Origin: Bacillus sp. AFS098217
GTDB lineage: Bacteria > Bacillota > Bacilli > Bacillales > Bacillaceae_G
Assembly (NCBI RefSeq): GCF_002551815.1
Contig: NZ_NVPR01000009.1
Span: 1 to 37,337, forward strand
Direction: 5' to 3'
Length of the DNA: 37,337 bases
Both the position numbers and the translations under genes were made by a program. This document shows, one piece after another, positions 26,600 to 35,779 of this stretch; within the stretch, counting starts at the first letter, position 1; the number at the start of each line of letters is the position of its first letter. A model generated the notes under the pieces. That model had not been told where the DNA came from. It ran no database searches and saw only the letters and a program-made list of their open reading frames with translations.

Positions 26600-28483
26600 C
26601 TATTCAATCGTCTTCAATAATAATCTCTTCAATAGTGGTTTAATTTTCAGTCGTAAATCTTCAGCATGATTCGCAACTAAGAAGTGGTGATTATAAATAT
26701 TTTTCATTAATTGGTAAGTGGCTTCTTTTGCTTCACCTTCTTCGATGAAAATCCCGATTACTTCCATACCGCTTTTACGAGCGAGTTTAACAGCTTCATG
26801 CGTATCTAAAATACCGTCTTGCTGATAGTCTAAAGCGGATGGTTCACCATCTGTAAAGACAAGCAAGAATTTGTGCTTCTCTGGTCTTTTTGCAAGCTTT
26901 TCAGAAGCGATACGAATGATATAACCGTCACGATTATCTTCTTCTTCACGAAGTTGCATAATTTCTGGTCCAATGTTTGGAAGTGTTGAATTTTTATACG
27001 TTACAACTTCATGAATTACGTTTGGTTTATCTTCTGGTGTAGCACTAGAAGCATCTTCCCAAAAACCACTAATCGCATGTGGGATTTTTAATGATTTTAA
27101 TGCTTCGTGGAACAGAACAACACTCTTTTTTGTTTCTTCCATTTTGTTATACATGGAGCCAGAGCAGTCAACTAATAGTTGAAAGGCAACGTCAAGCTCT
27201 TGTGATTCCTGCCCTTTTTTGTAAAACATACGCGGTTGCTTTTCTGTATAAATACGCAGAAACTTTTTGCGGAGTCTGCCGTAATATTTATCACTATTTG
27301 CGTTTGTTTTGTTTTCAATCGTTTTTTCAATAATTTTTTTTAGTTCTTTTACGTCCTTATTAATGACTGACTTGATGGTTTGATAGTCTTTCTTATCGTC
27401 AGCGGTTGGCTTACGAGCTTCTTTAAATGTATGAGAGGCACCAACGTTATATTTACCGTATATACCCTCATTTTGACTAGAAGCATGGGAAGATCTCGCA
27501 TCTTGCGCATCTGCTTGATCAAAGTTCGACTGTGTACTTTTTTGAGAAGTACCTTGTACCGATCCGAGTGCTTGATCGCCATCTTCAGACTCACGAGCTG
27601 TATCGCCCATCATATTTGTTTTTGTACCACTTTCTAATTCAAAGCGTAAGAAGTTTTCATTTTCGCTATTTTTATTTTCACGATGCCATGTAGAGAAACT
27701 CTCATCCATTTTATTTTTATTATCATCGTCATCTACGATTTGGGTATCGTCATTTGCTAAATCCTCAGGACGCCCATTCTTTTCATCAGCAATAACAGAT
27801 AAATAGAGTGGTGCATGTCCAAAGTAGTTGTTAATCATATCAGTTTCAAGAAATCCTTCTAAGCGATAACGAATTTTTTCAACAATATACATTGTATCTT
27901 CTGTATTACGTGCTTGGAATGCTTCGTGTAAAATGGCTTCAATCTGCTCAAAATATTCGTTATTAAACATTTCGTATTTATCGCTCGTTAATGAAAGATA
28001 GCATAGGCAAAATAGACGGTCACCATGATAGTTACGAACGCGGTTTATTTCATTTTGTGAGCTGAAATAATTTCGATACATTTCTTTACGTCTTCTAAAA
28101 ATATGTTTTGTGCCAGGACGTAAGCCTTTCACAATTTCCTCAACCCGTAAGTCCTCTAATAGAACAAATAATTGTGTTAAAAACTTTTTAAGAGGAGATT
28201 CTTGTAATTCGATTGCATAAGAACGAATTAATGTCATGTCCGAGTAATGTTTGTTGCCAAGTGCTTTTAAAAATACTTCGCTTTTTAATCCAATTACTGT
28301 ATCTTCTTCTTTTCGATCATCCCAAAAGTGACTGATGACAACCTTCTTCTCCATTTCGTCGTAATATGCTTTATAACCGTATTCCAAGTAAGCATCGTCT
28401 TCTTTTAGAAGAGCGTACATTAAATTTTCCATTTGAAGAAACAGCGACGCATCAATTTTTTTGTCACTAAAAATTTGTCTCAT
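26600..28483 (-). CDS. CobT/YojO-like VWA-domain protein, partner of a MoxR ATPase
   Basis: Cytoplasmic protein of 627 aa. The N-terminal 240 residues are helical (a CobT-like region). A low-complexity acidic and polar stretch follows (about 250-360). A C-terminal von Willebrand A domain carries the MIDAS motif D439-C-S441-G-S443 and a second metal-site motif FTDGEPSA. It resembles B. subtilis YojO and NorD/CobT proteins, which act with a MoxR-type AAA+ chaperone to mature or activate another protein, often by metal insertion. The AAA+ gene ends three bases upstream, a tight operon. The client is unknown; no cobalamin or gas-vesicle genes are nearby. Confidence 0.88.
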   Translation of the reverse strand: MRQIFSDKKIDASLFLQMENLMYALLKEDDAYLEYGYKAYYDEMEKKVVISHFWDDRKEEDTVIGLKSEVFLKALGNKHYSDMTLIRSYAIELQESPLKKFLTQLFVLLEDLRVEEIVKGLRPGTKHIFRRRKEMYRNYFSSQNEINRVRNYHGDRLFCLCYLSLTSDKYEMFNNEYFEQIEAILHEAFQARNTEDTMYIVEKIRYRLEGFLETDMINNYFGHAPLYLSVIADEKNGRPEDLANDDTQIVDDDDNKNKMDESFSTWHRENKNSENENFLRFELESGTKTNMMGDTARESEDGDQALGSVQGTSQKSTQSNFDQADAQDARSSHASSQNEGIYGKYNVGASHTFKEARKPTADDKKDYQTIKSVINKDVKELKKIIEKTIENKTNANSDKYYGRLRKKFLRIYTEKQPRMFYKKGQESQELDVAFQLLVDCSGSMYNKMEETKKSVVLFHEALKSLKIPHAISGFWEDASSATPEDKPNVIHEVVTYKNSTLPNIGPEIMQLREEEDNRDGYIIRIASEKLAKRPEKHKFLLVFTDGEPSALDYQQDGILDTHEAVKLARKSGMEVIGIFIEEGEAKEATYQLMKNIYNHHFLVANHAEDLRLKIKPLLKRLLLKTIE

Positions 28484-28486
28484 GAA

Positions 28487-29380
28487 TTATCCCTCAAAGA
28501 AATAGCTTTCTGCTAATTCACGGACAGTCATTTGTTCTGTTTCATCATTTAATTTTGCGATAATGCTTCGCTCAATGGCACGCATAACAGGAATATATAC
28601 ACCTAAGTCACATGCGTCGATAATACCACGAATACTTGCTGCTTCTTCACTTACACGTCCATCACGAGCAAGAGGCATAAGATCACTTGCAAATGCCACA
28701 AACTTTTCAATTGTTGCAATGTCTTTTAATTTTGATTCGGATAATAATAGTTGTTTTAAAGTATCCCCTTGAATATAAGGGACTTCAATAATAACAAAAC
28801 GGTTTTTTAATGCTTCATTTAGTTCACTTGTTCCAACATAACCTTCATTAATTGCGGCAATTACACGATATTCCTCATCACCGTATACGACTTGCTGTGT
28901 AAATGGGTTAGTAATCATTTTACGGTAATCTAATGCACCATGAAGAAGAGGAAGCGTCTCTGGTTTTGCCATGTTGATTTCATCGATATATAAGAAATGT
29001 CCATTTTGCATTGCTTTCATAAGAGGGCCGTCAACGAAGGAAACTTCAGATGCGCCATTGTTTGTTTTTAAAGTATTGTAGCCTAAAATACCTTCTACAT
29101 CTAAATCAACAGAACAGTTAATGCTATGCATTGGTTTTTGGAATAAGGAAGAGAGCGTTTCTGCAAGGACTGTCTTACCGCTTCCAGTTGGCCCTTTTAA
29201 TAGAATGTTTTTGCCAAGAAGAAGTGCTGTAATCGCATCTTCAATAATGCTGTTATCCGATGCTTTGTACATTTTTGTTCCAATTAAATGTGCATTTTCA
29301 CCAGCTGCTTGCTTATTTTTCTCGTGAATTGTTGCTAATTGCTGCTTTAAATCAGCATGTATATGAAATTGTTCTAACAT
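28487..29380 (-). CDS. MoxR-family AAA+ ATPase (YojN/NorQ-like)
   Basis: AAA+ chaperone of 297 aa. Walker A is GPTGSGKT (K69), Walker B FLYIDEINM, sensor 1 region VIAAINEGYVGTSELNEALKNRF with the arginine finger in NRF, matching the MoxR/CbbQ/NorQ/GvpN group. The frame extends 42 codons further upstream, but AGGTGGG seven bases before ATG 29380 and the family length set the start. It precedes the VWA gene by three bases. In known systems such pairs remodel a third enzyme using ATP; the client here is unidentified. Confidence 0.92.
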   Translation of the reverse strand: MLEQFHIHADLKQQLATIHEKNKQAAGENAHLIGTKMYKASDNSIIEDAITALLLGKNILLKGPTGSGKTVLAETLSSLFQKPMHSINCSVDLDVEGILGYNTLKTNNGASEVSFVDGPLMKAMQNGHFLYIDEINMAKPETLPLLHGALDYRKMITNPFTQQVVYGDEEYRVIAAINEGYVGTSELNEALKNRFVIIEVPYIQGDTLKQLLLSESKLKDIATIEKFVAFASDLMPLARDGRVSEEAASIRGIIDACDLGVYIPVMRAIERSIIAKLNDETEQMTVRELAESYFFEG

Positions 29381-29493
29381 GTATTTCCCACCTAACATTA
29401 TTTTCATAAAGTAAAACAAACACATCTTATGATAACTTGTTTTAATATGGTATGCAAAGGAAAGGGGTGGGAGGAATGCAGCATGATAAAAGA

Positions 29494-29526
29494 AAAAAGT
29501 AATCAAATTTGAATTGATTACTTTTT
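29494..29526 (-). terminator. Terminator of cls
   Basis: AAAAAGTAATCAA and TTGATTACTTTTT form a 13-bp stem with a 7-base loop, just after the cls stop on the minus strand and before the MoxR gene. Confidence 0.88.
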
Positions 29527-29532
29527 AGAAAT

Positions 29533-31062
29533 TTACAGTAGAGGTGAAATGAGTCGCATAAAAGATTCGAGTACTCGTTTTTGAATACTTCGCTTTTGAA
29601 ATGACTCCCATTTAATCTCTACAGAGTCTTTAAAATCTTGTTTAAAATCACTTTTTATATCTAAAACCGTTTTAGATTCATATAAGATTGCAATGAGCTC
29701 ATAATTAAGCGCAAAGCTACGAATATCCATATTTGCTGTACCAATTGTTGCAACATCATCATCAACAAGTACAATCTTAGCATGCATAAAGCCATCTTTA
29801 TAGCGGTAAATGGATGCCCCTGCTTTTAGAAGTGGTGTAAAGTATGATTGAGATGCTTGATCGCTAATGACGCTGTCACTTTTTCCAGGGTATAAAATAC
29901 GGACATCCACTCCAGAGAGTGCACTTAAACGTAGTAATGTTAATGTTTCTTGATCAGGAATGAAGTATGGAGTGGCGATCCAAATTGATTTTTTTGCAGA
30001 TCCCATAACTTTCAATAAGGCATTACGAATACTTGTATCATCTGAGCTCGGTCCACTTGCGACGATTTGAACGGCACCTTCTGCTTGAAGAACTCCTTGA
30101 TCTGGAAAGTATTCTTTATTTATAAATTGATCCCAAGAATAAGTATTTAAATCACTAGAAGCATAGAGCCAATCTTCTAGGAAGATGGCTTGTAGTTTAT
30201 ATAATGCTTTTCCCTCTATTTCTAAATGGCTATCGCGCCAAATAGGAAACTTCTTTGAACGACCAAGATATTCATCGCCAACGTTGAGTCCACCTGTAAA
30301 ACCAATTGTTCCATCCACAATCACAATTTTACGGTGATTACGATAATTTACTGTTTCCAGTAGCCAAGGGGAAAGGATAGGATCAAATTCAATCACTTCA
30401 ATTCCTGCTTCTTTCATAGGTTGTAAGAAGTGATTTCGTAACGTATTACTTCCAAGCCCATCATAAAGAAAGCGTACGATAACACCGGATTTTGCTTTCT
30501 TTATTAATGCATCTCGAATTTTTGTACCGATTTCATCTGATCGATAAATGTAGTATTGAATATGGATATGATGTGTGGCATTTTCAATAGCTTGTATAAT
30601 CTCAGTAAATGTTTCCTCACCGTTTGTTAAGAGTTTTGTTGTCGTTTCATTGGCGACAGGGCCGCCACCAAACTTTTGTATGATTTTTGTTAAATGGGCA
30701 GATCGTTCACTTAGTGGGGAAGGTATTTCTAGATCAAAACTCCGTCCATCTAAAATCTTCCGGAATAACTTTCTTTGTTCTTCTGCACGATGTAAATGCT
30801 TTGTTCTTCTCCAGCGGCTTCGCCCAAAAAGTAAGTACAATAGTACACCTATAGCTGGAAGGAGTGCTAATACTAAAAACCATGCTAATGTACTTTGTGG
30901 TGAACGATTTTCAATAAAAATAATGAAGGAAATCCCTATAACAGTGATGGGCCATAGTACACCAACAAAAGTATATAGCGAGATAACTGATTTATTTACC
31001 AAGATGAGGATAGTTACTACAATAGCTAATCCAAATAGTAATTGAACAACGCGATTTTTCAT
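29533..31062 (-). CDS. cls: Cardiolipin synthase (phospholipase D family)
   Basis: Membrane enzyme of 509 aa that joins two phosphatidylglycerol molecules into cardiolipin and glycerol. Two N-terminal transmembrane helices with NRSPQSTLAWFLVLALLPAIG are typical of bacterial Cls. Two HKD motifs follow: HRKIVIVDGTIGFTGG and HAKIVLVDDDVATIGTAN. The frame can open at GTG 31075-31077, but that codon lies inside the AGGTGA ribosome site; ATG 31060-31062 is better and gives the normal length. Monocistronic. Confidence 0.93.
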   Translation of the reverse strand: MKNRVVQLLFGLAIVVTILILVNKSVISLYTFVGVLWPITVIGISFIIFIENRSPQSTLAWFLVLALLPAIGVLLYLLFGRSRWRRTKHLHRAEEQRKLFRKILDGRSFDLEIPSPLSERSAHLTKIIQKFGGGPVANETTTKLLTNGEETFTEIIQAIENATHHIHIQYYIYRSDEIGTKIRDALIKKAKSGVIVRFLYDGLGSNTLRNHFLQPMKEAGIEVIEFDPILSPWLLETVNYRNHRKIVIVDGTIGFTGGLNVGDEYLGRSKKFPIWRDSHLEIEGKALYKLQAIFLEDWLYASSDLNTYSWDQFINKEYFPDQGVLQAEGAVQIVASGPSSDDTSIRNALLKVMGSAKKSIWIATPYFIPDQETLTLLRLSALSGVDVRILYPGKSDSVISDQASQSYFTPLLKAGASIYRYKDGFMHAKIVLVDDDVATIGTANMDIRSFALNYELIAILYESKTVLDIKSDFKQDFKDSVEIKWESFQKRSIQKRVLESFMRLISPLL

Positions 31063-31212
31063 ATGTATGCATTTCACCTATTCTTTCTTAAATATAAGAA
31101 GTTGTACTTTAATAGTTTTATTATAAAACATTTTATTTTTTTTACACAATATAGACATTTTGCCCATGCCTTCCGCATTTGTCCTACATAACGTATATTG
31201 TTACGTTTTTCT

Positions 31213-31428
31213 ATGAAACGGAGCGTGAATGAATTGTATAGAGCCTATCGCCCAGTTGGAGGATTTGGGCATGGTGGCTTTGGACACCCACCATTTTTGG
31301 GCGGCGTTTTTTTTCCGGTTGTTGTAGCGGGCGTTTTACTTAGTCCTGCTTTTGATTATGGTGGGTATGGTTATCCATACTATACAGATGATCAAGAGTA
31401 TCCTTATGATTCATACAGCATATATTGA
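31213..31428 (+). CDS. Small Gly/Tyr/Pro-rich protein, unrecognised
   Basis: A protein of about 71 aa: a short basic start, then YRAYRPVGGFGHGGFGHPPF, a hydrophobic patch VFFPVVVAGVLLSPAF, and a Tyr/Gly/Asp tail GGYGYPYYTDDQEYPYDSY. Start uncertain: ATG 31213 lacks a ribosome site, TTG 31198 and GTG 31225 are in frame, and GGAG at 31220-31223 would suit TTG 31234. CATAACGTA (31187-31195) matches the -10 of mother-cell sigma-K promoters (CATANNNTA), without a good -35. With the similar gene that follows it could encode a spore-surface or envelope component; this is inference from composition. Confidence 0.55.
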   Translation: MKRSVNELYRAYRPVGGFGHGGFGHPPFLGGVFFPVVVAGVLLSPAFDYGGYGYPYYTDDQEYPYDSYSIY

Positions 31429-31506
31429 TGAAAAATTGAAAACAAAGGAATTGCACTGTCCTGCATGTAATAGCAAATAATTAGTAAAAAGGGAGATGTG
31501 GATAAA

Positions 31507-31812
31507 ATGAATTATATACGAAATCATGGCGGGCATCATGGGCACAATCATGGTGGACATCATCACGGCGGACACCATCATGATCATCACCACCATCATG
31601 GAGGCGGATGGGGTGGTGCATGGGGCGGAAGTGCGTTTTTCCCAGGTAGCTTTGCAGGTGGATTGCTAGGAGGTCTTACAGCTGGAGCGCTAACAAGTGG
31701 TGGCGGGTATTATCCAGCGCCATATCCGGTATCCTATCCTTCAACGTATCCAGCGCCGTATCCAGCGCCATATCCGGCAACTTATCCATCAACACCATAT
31801 CCGTATTATTAG
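31507..31812 (+). CDS. His/Gly-rich protein with Tyr-Pro repeats
   Basis: A 101-aa protein in three parts. The N-terminal 30 or so residues are dominated by HGG, HHG and runs of His (up to five), likely to bind divalent metal. A Gly/Trp/Phe-rich middle has a short hydrophobic stretch (GGWGGAWGG, FAGGLLGGLTAGAL). The C-terminus repeats PAPYP, PSTYP and PATYP, ending YPYY. ATG 31507 follows GGGAG at 11 bases; GTG 31498 is less likely. It lies 78 bases after another Gly/Tyr-rich gene and ends at a terminator, so the two may be one unit. Composition suggests a spore coat, exosporium or cell-surface role; no family recognised. Confidence 0.65.
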   Translation: MNYIRNHGGHHGHNHGGHHHGGHHHDHHHHHGGGWGGAWGGSAFFPGSFAGGLLGGLTAGALTSGGGYYPAPYPVSYPSTYPAPYPAPYPATYPSTPYPYY

Positions 31813-31853
31813 TATGTTTTTTATTTGGGAATATGGCAAAAGTATTACGTAAT

Positions 31854-31890
31854 AAAAACTGCTCTTATAATCTAATAAAGAGCAGTTTTT
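31854..31890. terminator. Terminator after the His/Gly-rich gene
   Basis: AAAAACTGCTCTT and AAGAGCAGTTTTT form a perfect 13-bp stem with an 11-base loop. It may serve the convergent LysR gene as well. Confidence 0.9.
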
Positions 31891-31934
31891 ATTATGTTTA
31901 TGGGATAAAAGGCACACTTTAAAATCATAAACCT

Positions 31935-32822
31935 TTAGGGAGTATATTCTTGGAAATGTTCTATAATAAATTCCTTAAACGTTTTTGCTGCAGGAGATAA
32001 ATAATGATTGCGCGCTGTAGCTAAGGCAATGGTTCGTTCACAAGGATAGTCAGTAATTTCTAGAAAATGTAGTTGGGATTGATTAAACTCTTTGACTTTC
32101 GGTAAGATGGCTATACCAAGTCCAGCGGATACTAATCCAAAGATTGTTGCAATTTCTTCCCCCATAAACGTAATTTTAGGGTGAACTTGAAGAGATTCAC
32201 ACATTTGATCAAATACATAACGAAGTCCATAACCATCTTTAAAACAGATAAATTCTTCATTTCCTAGTTCTTGAAATGACACACTACTTTGTTTTGCAAG
32301 TGGATGTGCTTTTGAAACTGTCAAATATAAAGGTTCTATTCTTAATGTTTCCCATTCAATTTGTTCATGCGGGATTGGTGGAGAAGACAAGCATATGTCT
32401 GCTACTCCATCTTTTACTTTTTGTAAAAGGTTAATATTAGCTCCCTGATACATTTGAAATGTCACTTTTGGATAAATCTTTTTGTAATCAGCAACAATCT
32501 TTGGAATTGGGCGAGTGCCTAAAGTGTGTAAAAATGCAATTGAAATTTCCCCTCGATCAGGAGAAACTTTTTCCTGTATTTCCGCAATACCAGTATGTAA
32601 TGCACTTTGTGCTTGTTTCGCTCTTTTTAAAAACATTTCTCCGTATTTAGTTAAGGAGATTGTTTTTCCTTCTCGTATAAATAATGGTACACCAAGCTCT
32701 TCTTCTAATTTTAAGATTGAACGGCTAAGAGCAGGCTGAGACACTAATTGTTCTTTCGCTGCTTTTGTAAAATGGTTATATTTCGCGACGGCAATAAAAT
32801 TTTCAATTTGATGCCATTCCAT
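31935..32822 (-). CDS. LysR-type transcriptional regulator
   Basis: A 295-aa regulator. The N-terminal winged HTH reads MEWHQIENFIAVAKYNHFTK, with SQPALSRSILKLEEELGVPLFIRE as the recognition region; a co-inducer-binding periplasmic-protein-like domain follows from about residue 90. The ATG follows AAGGAGAAG at 8 bases. It is divergent from an MFS transporter gene across 120 bases, the classic arrangement in which the LysR protein controls its neighbour. The layout and sequence resemble the B. subtilis yybE-yybF pair. The inducer is unknown. Confidence 0.92.
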   Translation of the reverse strand: MEWHQIENFIAVAKYNHFTKAAKEQLVSQPALSRSILKLEEELGVPLFIREGKTISLTKYGEMFLKRAKQAQSALHTGIAEIQEKVSPDRGEISIAFLHTLGTRPIPKIVADYKKIYPKVTFQMYQGANINLLQKVKDGVADICLSSPPIPHEQIEWETLRIEPLYLTVSKAHPLAKQSSVSFQELGNEEFICFKDGYGLRYVFDQMCESLQVHPKITFMGEEIATIFGLVSAGLGIAILPKVKEFNQSQLHFLEITDYPCERTIALATARNHYLSPAAKTFKEFIIEHFQEYTP

Positions 32823-32942
32823 ATCGTCTTCTCCTTGTCATGCGTTTTTGTTATTGATATGATGCAAATTATAAATTAGACACATAGATAAAGGAAGCGT
32901 AGCATAAAGAAGGTAGTTTTGATAGGAAAAGAGGAGATTGCA

Positions 32943-34148
32943 ATGACTTATATCCAAAAAGGAACAAAGACATATACAAATGCTAGCATAGCATTGTTTC
33001 TTGGCGGATTTGTTACATTTGCTACGCTGTATGCAACGCAACCATTATTGCCTATATTAGCAAAAGAGTTTCATGTTTCCGCAGCAGCAGCAAGTATAAC
33101 ATTATCTATTACAACAGGTACAATGGCAATTATGATGCTGATTGCAGCATCAATTTCAGACGTAATTGGTCGAAAACGTATCATGATATTATCCATATTC
33201 TTGACCTCTATAATTGGGACACTGACAGCATTTAGTCCTAATTTTATCACGCTTGTTTTATTAAGAGGATTACTCGGGGTATGTATAGCAGGTTTGCCTT
33301 CTATTGCAATGACTTATATTGGAGAAGAATTTGAGCCAAGTGGATTAGGAAAGGTTATGGGGCTCTATATTTGTGGAAATGGGATAGGAGGGATGACTGG
33401 TCGTATTTTTATTGGCATTGCAACGGATCTTTCGTCATGGAGAGTTGCATTAGGGTTACTTGGGATTATTACGGTCATCTGTAGCATTCTATTTTGGCGT
33501 ACATTACCTACTCCAATGAACTCTAAGAAAAAAGCAGTTCATGTTCGCTCCATGTGGAATGCGTATACAATACATTTTAAAAACAAACAATTAGTGGCAA
33601 CCATCTTACTTGGGTTTACACTTATGGGTAGCTTTGTCACACTGTACAATTATATTGGATTTCTATTACAGGAACCGCCGTATTCATTAAGTCAAACGCT
33701 CATTGGATTTTTATTTATTGTATATGTGATAGGAACGTTTAGCTCTGTATTTATGGGAAAAAAGGCAGATCAATATGGTAGAACATTTACACTTATGGTT
33801 TCGATTACGATTATGATGATAGGAGCATTAGTGACACTCGTTCCAAGCCTTATTATAAAAATTATTGGTTTATCCATTTTTACATTTGGTTTCTTTGGAA
33901 GTCATTCCATTGCTAGTGCATCGATTGAAAAATATGCAGATATAAATAAAGCACAGGCTGCAGCATTGTATTTATTATTTTATTATCTAGGTTCAAGTTT
34001 TGTTGGTTCATTTAGTGGTTACTTTTGGGAGCATTTCCATTGGATTGGGGTCATTTCATTAATTGTGATGTTGTTAATGGGAGGACTTTCTCTCGTTTTA
34101 TTAACCCGAAAAGAGTATCAGATGGAACATCATAAAGTGAAACTTTAA
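32943..34148 (+). CDS. MFS transporter, YnfM/YybF-like drug or metabolite exporter
   Basis: Membrane protein of about 401 aa with 12 predicted helices. MFS motifs are seen as ATQPLLPILAKEF, SDVIGRKRIMI (motif A) and RGLLGVCIAGLPSIAMTYIGEE. The frame opens earlier (32919), but GAGGAG with seven bases before ATG 32943 fixes the start. The last codons (KVKL) and the stop lie within a modular repeat also found at 7961 and 18656, so the C-terminal tail may have been rewritten by repeat insertion. Probably regulated by the divergent LysR protein. Substrate unknown. Confidence 0.9.
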   Translation: MTYIQKGTKTYTNASIALFLGGFVTFATLYATQPLLPILAKEFHVSAAAASITLSITTGTMAIMMLIAASISDVIGRKRIMILSIFLTSIIGTLTAFSPNFITLVLLRGLLGVCIAGLPSIAMTYIGEEFEPSGLGKVMGLYICGNGIGGMTGRIFIGIATDLSSWRVALGLLGIITVICSILFWRTLPTPMNSKKKAVHVRSMWNAYTIHFKNKQLVATILLGFTLMGSFVTLYNYIGFLLQEPPYSLSQTLIGFLFIVYVIGTFSSVFMGKKADQYGRTFTLMVSITIMMIGALVTLVPSLIIKIIGLSIFTFGFFGSHSIASASIEKYADINKAQAAALYLLFYYLGSSFVGSFSGYFWEHFHWIGVISLIVMLLMGGLSLVLLTRKEYQMEHHKVKL

Positions 34149-34208
34149 TCAGTGGGGGATTCTTCATCCACAACTGATTATTAGCCCTCACCAAGCGAGG
34201 TAAAAGTC
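34132..34208 (+). repeat. Short modular palindromic repeat (copy C)
   Basis: Begins ATAAAGTGAAACTT, shared in reverse with copy B, then AACTTTAATCAGTGGGG, shared with copy A, and ends CCCTCACCAAGCGAGGTAAAAGTC. It begins inside the last codons of the MFS gene. Confidence 0.55.
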
Positions 34209-34218
34209 ATTAATTGAA

Positions 34219-34275
34219 AAAAGAAGCTGTGAGCGAACCATCTATTGTATTTGGATGGTGCTGACAGCTTCTTTT
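34219..34275. terminator. Bidirectional terminator between the MFS and APC permease genes
   Basis: An outer 12-bp stem AAAAGAAGCTGT/ACAGCTTCTTTT and an inner 6-bp stem ACCATC/GATGGT are separated by an internal loop. It serves the two convergent genes. Confidence 0.8.
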
Positions 34276-34284
34276 GTATTCGTA

Positions 34285-35709
34285 TTAGCTTACTTTGTTA
34301 TTCGGTTGTTCTGAAACGGGAGTAGAGGAATTTTTCATCAAAATTGGATAAAGAATAAGTCCTAGTACAAATAATCCAATTCCTAAGAAAAATGTTTTTA
34401 AATCAGCAGTTCCAGTTTTGATAACCCAAATAGAATATAGAAGTGCAAGTAAGGTAATGATTCCATCTTTTACTCGAGATCCTGGTGTTATATCGTATGT
34501 TTCCCCTGTAATAACTAGTTTTAATTGATATAAGGTAGAAACAAGGTATGGAATTAAATAAGCTAAAGTTGCAACAACAATGGCAAAACTATATGCTTCT
34601 GAAACAGTGCCAGAGATTGTTGAAAATAAGAAAATTTGCGTCATAATATTTGTAACTAGCAGTGATTTTGAAGGACTGCCTTTTTTATTTGTTCTTCCAA
34701 AAAATTTCGGGAAAATTCCATTCTTTGCCGCTTGATAAGGTACTTCTGAACTAACAACAATCCAGCCGACAGTAGATCCGAATAATGATACAAGTGCAAG
34801 GAATGCCATAATGTAAGCACCTTTATTACCGATTGCTAAGTTTAAAGCATCTACCAATGGTTTTTGAGACTCTTTTAAAGCATCTTGCGGAAGAGCACCC
34901 ATTGTTAGTAATGTAATTGCCATGTAAATAAGAAGTGCAATAATTAATCCGAAAATCGTTGCTTTTTTCACATCACGCTGTGACTTTGCACGGTTAGACA
35001 ACATAACAGCTGATTCAATTCCGATAAATGCCCAAAGTGTTGTGATAGCGGCAGAATTTATTTGTCCACTTAACGGGATTGATTTCCCTGCTTCATTCAT
35101 AAAAGTTTGACCATCACCGAAATTAGAAGCGTTAAAAATAAATAATGTAATAACGATGAACATTGTAAATCCGATAATCTTTGCGATTGTTGCAAGGAGA
35201 TTCATGTTTCCGGCTCTATCGATGTTTTGAGAAAGAATATATTGAATGCCCCATAATATAATACTACATACAGCAAAGGTTAATCCCTTTCCAAGTTCCA
35301 ATGAAAAACCGCTTATTGAAAAAAGAACTTGCTTACTTTGTAAAACTGGGAAGAATGTAGATAAATATCCTGCAAAGGAAATGATAACAGAAGCAGTTGC
35401 AGCCCAGTTCGCAGCCCAATATCCCCATGCCATGCTATATCCAGCAACTTTCCCTGCTTTTTGAGAGGGAAACATTGCCTGTGCGTAACTTTGCGGTCCG
35501 GCCTTTAGCTCCGGTTTACGTACTGCAAGATTTCCGAATACAAGTGCAATCATAAATACACCAAGACCTGTAATACTCCAGGCAAGTGTAGATCCCATTG
35601 GGCCTGATACTTGTGCTAAATTTGCTGGAAGCATAAATACGCCGCCTCCAACCATATTACCAACAACGAATGCTGTTAAAATCCATAAACCCCATTTTTT
35701 TGTTTCCAT
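34285..35709 (-). CDS. APC-family amino acid permease or antiporter (arginine/ornithine-type subfamily)
   Basis: Membrane protein of 474 aa with about 12-13 helices. The start LWILTAFVVGNMVGGGVFMLP contains the substrate-binding GxGxG of APC carriers, and GYWAANWAATASVIISFAGYL and LWAFIGIESAVMLSNRAKSQRDV follow. The sequence is of the basic amino acid/polyamine antiporter branch (ArcD, YvsH, HdcP-like). Arginine, ornithine, lysine and histidine are all transported by members. The leader upstream holds a peptide with four consecutive His codons and a terminator, so a histidine-related substrate is suggested. ATG follows AAAGGAG at 9 bases. Monocistronic apart from the leader. Confidence 0.87.
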   Translation of the reverse strand: METKKWGLWILTAFVVGNMVGGGVFMLPANLAQVSGPMGSTLAWSITGLGVFMIALVFGNLAVRKPELKAGPQSYAQAMFPSQKAGKVAGYSMAWGYWAANWAATASVIISFAGYLSTFFPVLQSKQVLFSISGFSLELGKGLTFAVCSIILWGIQYILSQNIDRAGNMNLLATIAKIIGFTMFIVITLFIFNASNFGDGQTFMNEAGKSIPLSGQINSAAITTLWAFIGIESAVMLSNRAKSQRDVKKATIFGLIIALLIYMAITLLTMGALPQDALKESQKPLVDALNLAIGNKGAYIMAFLALVSLFGSTVGWIVVSSEVPYQAAKNGIFPKFFGRTNKKGSPSKSLLVTNIMTQIFLFSTISGTVSEAYSFAIVVATLAYLIPYLVSTLYQLKLVITGETYDITPGSRVKDGIITLLALLYSIWVIKTGTADLKTFFLGIGLFVLGLILYPILMKNSSTPVSEQPNNKVS

Positions 35710-35779
35710 AATTGTCGATCTCCTTTGTAGTAGTTTTGCTTATTCAGCACTTTTTTACTAGCGTTTTTACAAACAAAAA

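Noticed and set aside
28487-29506. MoxR gene starting at 29506
   Set aside because: The extra 42 residues read as out-of-family hydrophobic text, and AGGTGGG precedes ATG 29380.
31720-31812. Tandem DNA repeat of CCAGCGCCATATCC-type units as a CRISPR or satellite
   Set aside because: The periodicity comes from Tyr-Pro repeats in the reading frame of the His/Gly-rich protein; units are short and coding.
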